Shown: in pieces, positions 13,855-25,900 of the stretch | Layout: the number at the start of each line of letters is the position of its first letter | How positions within the stretch are numbered: position 1 is the stretch's first letter | Origin: Bolinopsis microptera | Lineage: Eukaryota; Ctenophora; Tentaculata; Lobata; Bolinopsidae | Length of the DNA stretch: 64,000 nucleotides | Assembly: GCF_026151205.1 (NCBI RefSeq) | Contig: NC_087084.1 | Span: 16,032,227-16,096,226 of the forward strand | Direction of reading: 5' to 3' | Position numbers and translations under genes: made by a program | Notes under the pieces: model-generated | What the model saw: only the letters and a program-made list of their open reading frames with translations | Databases searched by the model: none | Told to the model about the DNA's origin: nothing

Positions 13855-16185
13855 AACCTTGGGATTTGTTGCAAATGCACCCTCTAAAACCCTGGATTTG
13901 TTGCACAATGCACAACTAAAACCAGGATTGGTGCACATTGTACCTCTAAAAACCCTGGATTTGTTGACAATGCACACTCTAAAACACTGGATTTGTCTAT
14001 TTGTGATGCACCAATGTACCCTCTAAAACCTGGATTGGTTTGCACATTGTACCCTCTAAAACCCTGGATTTTGTTGCACAGGCACACTCTAAAATCCTGT
14101 TTTTTTGCACTAATTGCACATCTAAAACCTGGTTTTGTTGCACAATGCAACCTCCTAAAGAACCCTGTTTTGTTGCACAATGCACAACTCCTAAAACCAT
14201 GGATTTGTTTCACATGCACCTTCTAAAATCCCTGGATGTGATGCACACATGCACCTCTATAACCCTTGGACTTTTGTTTGCAAAATGCTCACTCGTAAAA
14301 CCCTGGATTTGTTGCAACAATGCACACTCTAAAAACCTGGATATGTTGCACAATGCCACCCCCTCTATAAACCCAGGATTTTTTTTTTGCTCAATGCACA
14401 CTTTTAACCCTGGAAATTGTTGGCACAATGCACCCTCTAAAACTCTGGATTTGTTTGCACAATGCACCTCCATATAACCTGGTTTGGTTGAACAATGCAC
14501 CTTCTAAAACCTGGATTTGTTGCACATGCACCTCTAAAACCCTGGATTTGTTGCCATGCAACTCTGAAACCTGGATTTGTTGCACAATGCACACTCTAAA
14601 AACCCTGGATTTGTTGCACAATGCACCCTTCTAAAAAACCCAGGATTTTTTGAACATTGGCACACTTTATAACCACTGGGAATGTTGCACAATGCACCTC
14701 TAAGACTCTGGTTTTGTTGCAACAATGCCCTCTAAATATCCCCTGATTGGTTGCACAATGCACTTCTAAACCCTGGATTTGTTGCACTATTGCACACTTC
14801 ATAAATAACCCCCCCAGGTTTTTTTGCACAATGAACCCTCTAAAAAAACAGGATTTTTTGGCACAATGCACACTTTAAAAACATGGATTTGTTGCACAAT
14901 GCACCCTCTGAAATCCCTGGGATGGTGGGCACAATTTTTTTTGTTTTTTTTTTACCCCCTTCTAAAACCCTGGAATTTGTATGCACAATTGCAACACTCT
15001 TAAACCCTGATTTGTTGCACAATGTACCCTCTAAAACCCTGGATTTTGTTGCACAATGCAAACTCTAAAAACCTGGATTTGTCTATTTGTTGCACAAGTA
15101 CCCTCTAAAAACCTGGATTTGGTTTGACACAATGTACCTCTAAACCCTGGATTTGTTGCACTAGGCAACACTCTAAAACCCTGGATTTGTTGAACAATGC
15201 ACACTCTAAACCTGGATTGTTGCACAATTGGCACCCTCTAAAACCCTGGATTTGGTTGCACAATGACCATCCTAAAACCCTGGATTTGTTGCACAATGTA
15301 CCATCTAAAGACCCTGGATTTTGTTGCACAATGCACACTCTAAATCACTGGATTTGTTATTTGTGCACAAATGTACCCTCTAAACATACTGGTTTGGTTG
15401 CACAATGTACCCTCTAAAACCCTGGATTGTTGCACAATTGGACACTCTAAATCCTGGATTTGTTTGCACAATGCCACTCTAAAACCCTGGATTTGTTGCA
15501 CAATGCACACTCTTAAAAACCCTGGATTTGTTGCACAATGCACCTTCATAAACCCTGATTTTTGGTTGCACAATGCACCCTCTAAAACCTGGATTTGTTT
15601 TTTTCGTTGCACAATGCACACTCTAAAACCTGGGGATTTTTTGTTTGCACCAATGCACACTCTAAATCCCTGGATTTTGTTGCACAATGCACCTCTGAAA
15701 ACCCAGGATGTTTTGCACAATGCACACTTTTAAACCTGGAGGTTGCACAATGCACCCTCTAAAAACTCTGGATTGTTGCACATGTCCCTCTAAAACCCTG
15801 GATTGGTTGCTCAATGCACCTTCAAAACCCTGGATTTTGTTGCACAATGCACCCTTCTAAACCCTGAGTTGTGTTTGCACAAGCACACTCTAAAACCTGG
15901 AATTTTGTTGCACAATGCACACTCTAAAACCCTGGATTTGTTGCACAAATGCACCCCTCTAAAACCCAGGATTTTTTGCACAATGCAACACTTTAAAACC
16001 TGGAATTGTTGCACCAAATGCACCTCTAAAACTCTGGATTGTTGCACAATGCACCCTCTAAAAACCTGGATTGGTTGCACAATGAACTTACTAAAACCCT
16101 GGATTTGTTGCACAATGCTCCTTCTAAAACCAGGTTTTTTTTGCACAATGCACCCTTAAAACCAGGTTTTTGTGCACAGTGCACA
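13855..16185 (-). repeat. ~33-bp degenerate minisatellite, inner right array
   Basis: About 70 noisy copies in reverse orientation, with cores CTCTAAAACCCTGGATTTGT and TGCACAATGCAC. It mirrors 3,430-5,728. Open frames on both strands through it are repeat artefacts. Confidence 0.9.
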
Positions 16186-16191
16186 CTTTAA

Positions 16192-17050
16192 GGCCACAAG
16201 GGGGGGGGGGAGGTCGAGGTCAATTTTGAAATTTTGAGATATTTTGTAGTGCTCGATCTTCATTTTCAAATGCTTTTGTACCTTACGAAAAATATGTTTC
16301 CTATTTGAAGTTATCTGCGCGTTTGAATTTTGTGGTTTACCTGTAATTCTATATTAAATGAAAACCTTTAAAATGCAATTGTGTTCAAAATCTATCTTCT
16401 GTTTTAGTTTATGACTTAGAAACCTTGTACTTCGGCAACATTGTTCTTTAAGGTATTTGAGTAGGTTTTTGTTATGTATAGATTTATGACTTCTTGCATC
16501 AAAGCTGAGATATTTAGGCTTAACCATGAGTGAGAAATTACAAAAATTTACAAAATTTTAAATGGGTTAACCTCATAAAAAGAGTTAGGAGCTAAATTAC
16601 AACAATTCGGTTACATATCAAACTTTAAATTTATGTCAGGAACATATAAGTTCCATAATTTGAGGTGAAATGGATTACATATGCTCTTGGAGAAGATTGG
16701 TTTTTGAGGTGGTAAATAAATTGTTCAGTAGAGAGAGCTTATGGACCATGATTCTGAGAAAAATATGTTAACACTCAATTTTCCAACAAATAAAAGGACA
16801 TATAATAGTTCTGTTCAATTGGATGGCCAATCTCGATACCATTGTAAGTTTAACTTGCTGATGGGAGGGAGACAACAAAATTGTTATTAAATGGTTATTT
16901 GTGAGGTAACTGATTAAAAAGGCAATAGTTAAACCTCTATTTTACGACAAATAGGCGCTTCTGGGGGGCTAGGGTGGTGTGCAAGCGCAGTAGTACGTGG
17001 TCTGCCAACTGGCAAAAATTTTTTTGACTCGGACCCCCCCCCCTGTGGCC
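16192..17050. mobile_element. MITE with GGCCACA-G-run termini, right-arm copy
   Basis: Inverted counterpart of the element at 2,600-3,426. It starts GGCCACAAGGGG directly after TTAA and ends CCCCTGTGGCC directly before TTAA. About 860 bp, with no coding capacity. The sharp TTAA/GGCC boundaries are clearer in this arm. Confidence 0.6.
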
Positions 17051-17580
17051 TTAAAACCCTGGATTTGTTGCACAATGGCTCCCGCTAAAACCCAGGATTT
17101 TTTGCACAATGCACACTTTAAAACCCCGAGAATTGTTGCACTATGCACCCTCTAAAACTCTGATTTGTTGCACCAATGCACCTTCTAAAACCTGGATTTG
17201 TTGACACTGGCACCACGCTGAAAACCATGGATTTGTTGCACAATGCACACTCTAAAACCATTGGATTTGTTGCAACAATGCACACTCTAATACCCTGGAT
17301 TTGTTGGCACAATGCACCCTCTAAAACCCAGGTTTTTGCCACAATGCAACTTTAAAACCCTGGGAATTGTTGCAAATCGCACCCTCTATAACTCTGGATT
17401 TGTTGCAAAATGCAACCTCTTAAAAACTGATGTTGCACAATTGCAACTCTAAAACCCTGGTTTTGTTGCCACATTGCACCTATAAAAACCCTGGATTTGT
17501 TGCCAAAAATGCACCCTCTTAAACCTTGGATTTGTTGCACAATGCACCCTCTAAAAAACCTGGGATTTTTTTGTACAATT
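17051..17580 (-). repeat. ~33-bp degenerate minisatellite, outer right array
   Basis: About 15 copies continuing after the MITE. It mirrors 2,085-2,595. It ends at the sequence shared with the left flank around 1,880-2,060. Confidence 0.9.
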
Positions 17581-17860
17581 CAACCAATGCTTAATGTAGA
17601 CATTACACCACTCACTACCGTCAATGTGTACAATTACGTGGACTCGATTACAGCAGCGTACAAAGGGCATATTTCTCAAGAAAAAAAATAAAAAATAAAA
17701 ATATGTATTAGTTGAGAGGGAGAGGATCACCTCTTCCATTAATAATATAGAATAAGTGCGTTTTGTAGTAATTACTGCTGCTAACCTTGCAGCATTTAGC
17801 CTATAAAATGAATACACGCGGGAAAGGTATAGAGAATGATATAATAGCGTGACATACTAT

Positions 17861-19612
17861 TATATTCTTATAATTATATCATATGAATTGATTGCACTGC
17901 TAATAAATAAAATACTTTGTTTTACTAAAAATACTTTGTTTTACTAAAACCGATGGGTATCGGGTAAAGCCCAAAAAACGAATAATTATCAAACAATGGT
18001 TGAGATGTGATACATACAGGTTGCCAGGGTGCCCTACACCCCTGCAAGTAGCCTATGCCCTATGCTATGTAAAATTTAAAAAAGAAAGAAAAAAAGGGGG
18101 ACCCCCAACCCATGTAGCTGAGACACCTCACAGCAAGTAGACCAAAGTGGCTCTTGCTTGTGATCAATGCATCAACTACCCGCCGAAGCGGTGGGTTTGG
18201 AGTCCCCCCTGGGATCATTTTGTCCATAAAATTGTATACAATATAGCCTATGCTATCTGTGTATATATACTATATAAACGACTTGACATAAATATCATTC
18301 CAGTTTACATACTTTGTAGTATGACAGTAAGGTATATAAGAAGTTATTTAATTTTGCTTGGGCTATTATATTGACTATTGAGGTTTAATGATGATATGGA
18401 ATTTGAATTCTATATAAATTTACACTATGTGGTTGGGGCATTTTGCATAGTAAATATGGTTACTACTCCTATATATCATATTATTTGATTGGTATTCGAT
18501 TTCTGATTATTTCTTAGGAATATGATTATTATATCTCAATTTGGCTTTAGGTAGGGTGCCCCGCTAAAAGAACTGGATTCTTCCAGGAAGCATCCCGTGC
18601 ACAGACCTTGGTCTACATATAATATATTAAATTATTAACCATTCATTCTGTATGTGCACGAAAATTTATTTCAATCAAAAAAAACATACAACCTGACAGG
18701 TTCTACCAATCCAAGTGGTAAAATAAGTTTCCATTCAGTTAGCAGTAAACAGTGTCAAGCACTGGTTGTACAAATATAATAGGGACATACCAGTTGCAGT
18801 GGCTGGAGCATAGTTGGGAGTCTACTCAAGGAACTAGATTCTAGGCATGGGTGGTCCCTCTAGATTGATACATCTTGAGCTTATCATTTTTATGATTTCA
18901 CTGCAGACCTGGATGCATTTTCGGTCTCTAGCAGAAAATATCAGTCATAAGAAAGGTCAAAGGTACTGTGATGTGGTGTCCTTCATCAAACACAGACTGC
19001 TTTTCGATTTACTAGGAAATGACAGGAATTTGTGATCTAGACTGATAAACAAGTTACCTAGAGAAGAAATGCTCCGGGTGTTATGTCTGTAAGGTTGGGT
19101 AAAGGCCTGGACTGCTCGTTGCTATTATTAATACAATTGGCTTTTATATTGACTGGAAAAGAAGATAGATTTTAGACTCTATTTTCAGTATGCATGACTG
19201 AAAATTACTCTCGCAAGGGGGTCTTCTGTCCAGCTTATATCTTCTAAATGATCCCTAGAACATATCCTGGAATTTCAGGTGATAGCTCAAAAACTGTAGG
19301 AGAAGGTAGACTTTTAGACTCTATTTTCAGGGCGCAATTGAAATTATCTCGCGTCATATAATTACACATAGGTGCTAACCTTTGACTGGTGATAACTTTG
19401 GCTTGGAACAATAATTTTCCATAGGATCAAAAGCAGCTGATAGATATCACTCCCTTCTATTAGAAACAACTAAAAAGTCGATTTCAAGAAGAAAATTTTC
19501 ATGAAGAAAAAGTAAATTTACTTTTTAAAGAATTTAATTTTCAAATTTTGATTCATTTCAATGTAAATAATGGATTATACTGAAAATTTTAATTTACCCT
19601 CAACATTAGATA
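17861..19612. other. Intergenic stretch before the first gene
   Basis: AT-rich and mostly featureless. TACTTTGTTTTACTAAAA is tandemly duplicated near 17,920. The only protein-like trace is the transposon fragment at 18,898-19,035. Promoter elements for the gene at 19,613 cannot be fixed by eye. Confidence 0.4.
18898..19035 (+). pseudogene. Fragment of an invertebrate transposon-type protein C-terminus
   Basis: The frame reads through KKGQRYCDVVSFIKHRLLFD before a stop at 19,033-19,035. This resembles a C-terminal motif (K-R/K-G-x-x-Y-x-x-V-x-x-[FW]-I-R-x-[RK]-L-x-F-x-L-L) that I recall from transposon-associated hypothetical proteins of invertebrates. Only about 45 residues remain and no upstream domain is visible, so it is a relic at best. 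The resemblance is from memory of the pattern, not a search. Confidence 0.35.
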
Positions 19613-19972
19613 ATGGATGAAGAGACAGATGATCCACCAGCTTTGATGGACGAATGCACTAAGGAACATATACATGTCTCCAAAATGTTTGGGGATAATG
19701 GAGACTCTACAGTAGATCCGCAGGAGGAGGTTATGGAATCTGAAGGGGGCGAAAAAGCAGAAAATCCATTGCTCTATCAAAGAGAAATCGAGCAGAGTGG
19801 GAACAAGACTTGTGGCAGAGTAGAGGAGAAGGCTGAGTTGAGCAGACGTGACATTACACTAAGAGATGCTACACCACATAGACTAAATGCAGAGACTGAA
19901 ATCATTAAGTCAGAGGAGGGGAAGGGACCATCTCCGATCAAGACATCTAAACCTTTTGATCTGTACCCTAGT
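19613..19972 (+). CDS. PLNLS gene, exon 1
   Basis: Starts at ATG 19,613, preceded by an in-frame TAG at 19,607-19,609. Encodes 120 residues beginning MDEETDD, rich in Glu. Ends in phase 0 at AGT before the strong donor GTGAGT at 19,973. Confidence 0.65.
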
Positions 19973-22900
19973 GTGAGTTAGTACAGTAAAAATGGTTTTT
20001 TAAACGTTTGCTCATGAAAATTGAATACAGAGTTATTTATCATTATCAACTGATAATTGAACTCCCTCGTGTTGAAACTTAACCCACAGACCCTTCAGTT
20101 GAGTGTGTCACAAACAGCATTTTCGGATACTTCCTCGGTACTTTCTCCAGCCAGCAGCAGCGAGAATTACAATGAACCTCTAAATCTCAGTACAGGTGAG
20201 CATTACAATGAACCTCTAAATCTCAGTACAGGTGAGCATTACAATGAACCTCTAAATCTCAGTACAGGTGAGAATTACAATGAACCTCTAAATCTCAGTA
20301 CAGGTGAGCATTACAATGAACCTCTAAATCTCAGTATAGGTGAGCATTACAATGAACCTCTAAATCTCAGTATAGGTGAGCATTACAATGAACCTCTAAA
20401 TCTCAGTATAGGTGAGCATAACAATGAACCTCTAAATCTCAGTACAGGTGAGCATTACAATGAACCTCTAAATCTCAGTACAGGTGAGCATTACAATGAA
20501 CCTCTAAATCTCAGTACAGGTGAGCATTACAATGAACCTCTAAATCTCAGTACAGGTGAGCATTACAATGAACCTCTAATATAATCTATATATAATATTT
20601 ATATTGTAACCATGATAATGATTACAGATATGGAGTTTACTGTATATATATTGTGACCATGGTAACGATTACAGATATGGAGTTTACTGTATATATATTG
20701 TGACCATGATAACGATTACAGATATGGAGTTTACTGACAGTGAGACTGAAGCGAGACATGCTGTATGTAACATCTCCTCTCACAGTGGACTAAACATTAA
20801 CAATAGTAATGTTACTTCACACACCAAACCTAAAGTTCAGCTCCCTTCTTTCTCCCCACAGAGGTTTCATTCCTTCAATTTATTCTAGATTCTTTTAGCT
20901 TACATTTAGATCAAGAACAATTTAGAATCAAGACATAAATGAGCTTTTTGTTATTGTGACGAAGTACAAAATACCAGGATATTTGTTTCTGTGCTGATTT
21001 AGATCAGTTGTTTGGGAACCCTTCTGCTCTCTCTTAAACATAGTACTATACTATACTAATTATACTCTATATATAAAATAATGCTCTTTTAAAAATCTGA
21101 GTATATTTTCAGGTTTCCGCAGTCAATGTCTCCATTACACGTATCGGCTGGTTACGCTTCACCAGCTACCAGTATCCATGGCAACCAATCCCCCACACGT
21201 TCATTTCTCCCGGACGGTTTATCGGAGAACATCTCAGCTGTCAGAGTTAAAGTTAGATCCCGTCACGCTAGTTTCTCGGTAAGTTAGATCCCGTCACGCT
21301 AGTTTCTCGGTGAGTTAGATCCCGTCACGCTAGTTTCTCGGTAAGTTAGATCCCGTCACGCTAGTTTCTCGGTAATTTAGATCCCGTCACGCTAGTTTCT
21401 CGGTAAGTTAGATCCCGTCACGCTAGTTTCTCGGTAATTTAGATCCCGTCACGCTAGTTTCTCGGTAAGTTAGATCCCGTCACGCTAGTTTCTCGGTGAG
21501 TTAGATCCCGTCACGCTAGTTTCTCGGTAAGTTAGATCCCGTCACGCTAGTTTCTCGGTAAGTTAGATCCCGTCACGCTAGTTTCTCGGTAATTTAGATC
21601 CCGTCACGCTAGTTTCTCGGTAATTTAGATCCCGTCACGCTAGTTTCTCGGTAAGTTAGATCCCGTCACGCTAGTTTCTTGGTGAGTTAGATTCCGTCAC
21701 GCTAGTTTCTTGGTAAGTTATATGCCGTCACGCTAGTTTCTCGGTGAGTTAGATCCCGTCACGCTAGTTTCTCGGTAAGTTAGATCCCGTCACGCTAGTT
21801 TCTCGGTAAGTTAGATCCCGTCACGCTAGTTTCTCGGTAATTTAGATCCCGTCACGCTAGTTTCTCGGTAATTTAGATCCCGTCACGCTAGTTTCTCGGT
21901 AAGTTAGATCCCGTCACGCTAGTTTCTTGGTGAGTTAGATTCCGTCACGCTAGTTTCTTGGTAAGTTATATGCCGTCACGCTAGTTTCTCGGTAAGTTAG
22001 ACCCCGTCCCGCTAGTTTCTCGGTGAGTTAGATCCCGTCACGCTAGTTTCTCAGTAATTTAGATCCCGTCACGCTAGTTTCTCGGTAATTTAGATCCCGT
22101 CACGCTAGTTTCTCGGTAATTTAGATCCCGTCACGCTAGTTTCTCGGTAATTAAGATCCCGTCACGCTAGTTTCTCGGTAATTTAGATCCCGTCACGCTA
22201 GTTTCTCGGTAATTTAGATCCCGTCACGCTAGTTTCTCGGTAAGTTAGATCCCGTCACGCTAGTTTCTCGGTAATTTAGATCCCGTCACGCTAGTTTCTT
22301 GGTGAGTTAGATCCCGTCACGCTAGTTTCTCGGTGAGTTAGATCCCGTCACGCTAGTTTCTTGGTGAGTTAGATCCCGTCACGCTAGTTTCTCGGTGAGT
22401 TAGATCCCGTCACGCTAGTTTCTCGGTAAGTTATATGCCGTCACGCTAGTTTCTCGGTAAGTTAGACCCCGTCCCGCTAGTTTCTCGGTGAGTTAGATCC
22501 CGTCACGCTAGTTTCTCGGTAATTTAGATCCCGTCACGTTAGTTTCTCGGTAAGTTATATGCCGTCACGCTAGTTTCTCGGTAAGTTAGACCACGTCCCG
22601 CTAGTTTCTCGGTGAGTTAGATCCCGTCACGCTAGTTTCTCGGTAATTTAGATCCCGTCACGCTAGTTTCTCGGTAATCTAGATCCCGTCACGCTAGTTT
22701 CTCGGTAATTTAGATCCCGTCACGCTAGTTTCTCGGTAATTAAGATCCCGTCACGCTAGTTTCTCGGTAATTAAGATCCCGTCACGCTAGTTTCTCGGTA
22801 ATTTAGATCCCGTCACGCTAGTTTCTCGGTAATTTAGATCCCGTCACGCTAGATTCTCGGTGAGTTAGATCCCGTCACGCTAGATTCTCGGTGAGTTAGA

Positions 22901-25900
22901 TCCCGTCACGCTAGTTTCTCGGTAATTTAGATCCCGTCACGCTAGTTTCTCGGTGAGTTAGATCCCGTCACGCTAGTTTCTTGGTGAGTTAGATCCCGTC
23001 ACGTTAGTTTCTCGGTAATTTAGATCCCATCACGCTAGTTTATCGGTAATTTAGATCCCGTCACGCTAGTTTCTCGGTAATTAAGATCCCGTCACGCTAG
23101 ATTCTCGGTGAGTTAGATCCCGTCACGCTAGTTTCTCGGTAATTTAGATCCCGTCACGCTAGTTTCTCGGTGAGTTAGATCCCGTCACGCTAGTTTCTTG
23201 GTGAGTTAGATCCCGTCACGTTAGTTTCTCGGTAATTTAGATCCCATCACGCTAGTTTCTCGGTAATTTAGATCCCGTCACGCTAGTTTCTCGGTAATTA
23301 AGATCCCGTCACGCTAGTTTCTCGGTAATTTAGATCCCGTCACGCTAGTTTCTCGGTAAGTTGATCCCGTCACGCTAGTTTCTCGGTAATTTAGATCCCG
23401 TCACGCTAGTTTCTCGGTAATTTAGATCCCGTCACGCTAGTTTCTCGGTAATTTAGATCCCGTCACGCTAGTTTCTCGGTAATTTAGATCCCGTCACGCT
23501 AGTTTCTCGGTAATTAAGATCCCGTCACGCTAGTTTCTCGGTAATTAAGATCCCGTCACGCTAGTTTGTCGGTAATTTAGATCCCGTCACGCTAGTTTCT
23601 CGGTAATTTAGATCCCGTCACGCTAGTTTCTCGGTGAGTTAGATCCCGTCACGCTAGTTTCTCGGTGAGTTAGATCCCGTCAGTCGTAAGGCTTGAAATC
23701 TTCGTAAAACTACATCATTAGAGCCTGTAAAAAGCACTCTATCAAGTAAAATTCATATATAATCATATTATATTATATATAATCATCACAGTTTATTAAC
23801 TCAAAAGTAAAAATTGTAACAAAGGCAAAATTTAATCAGTCAAAATTCGTAGCATGTAAGTAATTATGGATGGGGTACAACTCCACTCGGAAAATTATAG
23901 TATTTGATAAAGATATACAATATGACATGGCTTGATGGCTTCGTGTGGAAATACAAAACCATGTGATATATTGTGTGCAGCAGGATGTCAGAATTATTGG
24001 CGTGTTTGAAAATGTACACTGTACAGTTCTCAATCAAGATACCGATCATTACAGCTTCTGCACAGTCCTTTCTATTTACTTAATAAGAGGAACTAACTTT
24101 TGCCATATTTTTAATCAAGTCATGTGTTTAAATCAAGGCGATATATTCTTAACATGTGTGGAACGCTTTTCCCATTTAAAATATACATTTTACCTTTTTA
24201 GGTAAAATAGGGGTAAGAAAATATAGGGGCACGCCTCAAATAGGGGTAAGAAATGGGGGCACGCCTCAAATAGGGGTAAGAAATGGGGGCACGCCTCCAA
24301 TAGGGGTAAGAAATGGGGGCACGCCTCCAATTTTGAGAGTCTATATCTGACAGTTTTAGAGTGGTTTTAGAGTGGTTCAGTGTATGTGTTTGGTACATTA
24401 TGTAGTTGTTAATAGCTACAGTTATTGGTTAAAGCTCGATAATATGCAAATTACAAGATAGGGGCCGTGCCACAAAAGCCGAGAATATACTCTTTTATAA
24501 ATTTAGTTGGAGCGCGCGGGCGCCAAATTCATTTTTTGTGATGGGATTCCCGCAGCCCATCCTATCAGCTACAATTTGTAGATATTAGTTGCGCGGCGCT
24601 CAACTTACACGGATACATACACCCCGACATCTCAATGTGTACATTTCTCATGTCTCGGTGTGGGAATGTGGGAGGAAGGTGTGCAGCGTTTTAACTGCTC
24701 TCATTTTGTCATGTGCGAGTCGTACATTATACATTGTACATTGTACATTGTACATTGTACATTGTGCGATTAGCGGAGAAAATAATTATTGCTGAAGAGG
24801 ATTGTTAATCAAGGTGTAATGTACTGTAATTATTACTTCGAATACCCCTCAGCAAATTAAGGAAAGGGCTTTCAACCTGTTTTAACAATTTTTATACTGT
24901 ATCTCACTAACTATGGACATTTCAGACACCCCCAAAATCACCGGCCGATTCTCAGTGGAGATTATTTAAAGTTAACAGAGACATGAAGGAGGAAACCTTT
25001 GACGATATAAACGGAGAAAGGAATTTCACACAGAGCCTAACTTTGAAGAATGTTTGCGATGCTAAACTAAATGTATCGGTAAGTTTATTGAGTAGTTTAG
25101 GTGAGAGGCCAGGTATTGTCACGAGATTATTGGAATTGAATCAAATTTACACCGCAATACAATAAGGATACTAAATTATTTATAGAAGATTCAATATGCT
25201 GTGCAGGACGTTCAAATCAGTCCCAAAAAACTTTCAATAGAATGCCCTACTAAAACATATGCATTAGAGTACTTGATCATGAATAAATGTTTGAAATACT
25301 ATTTCACTACTATGAAAAGTATTTCAATCATGAGACTAATAAACAGCGAACTACTCCGTTATTTGATGAATAAATGTGTTATAAGTAATAAGTAAATGAT
25401 TATGGTAAAGTGAGTAATAACATGAAACTGTGGAAATGAAGGCAAGTGACCATTTAACTGTTACGAAGATTATAGAGATATAGATATCAGAGCTCTGTTT
25501 AAAGCTGAGCTTAGTTCTGAATTAACAATTCACTCCCCCAGGATAAAGAAGACGGAATATCCCAAGTATCCAGTTGTCCCTCCTCCCCACGACACCTGGG
25601 CTCCCCTGTTCGCAGTCTCACTTCTCCTGCTCGCCCTCCTGCTGTGTCCCCCGTACGCCCGGCTATCCTCCCCGTTAATTCCCCTGCTCGTCCCCTGCGT
25701 TGTCATGGTAACGTGGAGCAGCGCCTCCCCCCTCACCGCAGCACCACCCCTTCTCCCTCACCCCCTTTCTCTACTCCACCCACCCTCCCTGCACGATGCG
25801 TCTCTCCTAACTCCTTCACCCGGGCCAGTTCCTTCACTTTAAAGAGGAAGATAGTGGAGCCGGATTGTGCTAGTCCTCCCAAGAGACCGTGTACCATGGG

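Larger units (their letters stand above)
1820..17860. repeat. 16-kb inverted repeat (palindrome), almost no spacer
   Basis: The sequence from about 1,820 to 9,770 reappears as its reverse complement from about 9,780 to 17,860. I matched it at many points: 1,880/17,800, 2,600/17,045, 6,060/13,500, 7,920/11,650 and 9,480/10,090. The arms differ by frequent single-base indels plus substitutions, and homopolymers vary in length. The centre has at most a few tens of bases that do not pair. It may be a real ancient palindrome or an assembled fold-back read that was never polished. No coding region in either arm is convincing. Confidence 0.9.

Noticed and set aside
2085-17580. CRISPR-like regular arrays
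   Set aside because: Units are contiguous without unique spacers, the sequence is eukaryotic and no cas genes are present.
1820-17860. Large terminal-inverted-repeat transposon such as a Maverick
   Set aside because: There is no unique coding core. The arms meet at the centre, and no polymerase, integrase or capsid frame is visible.
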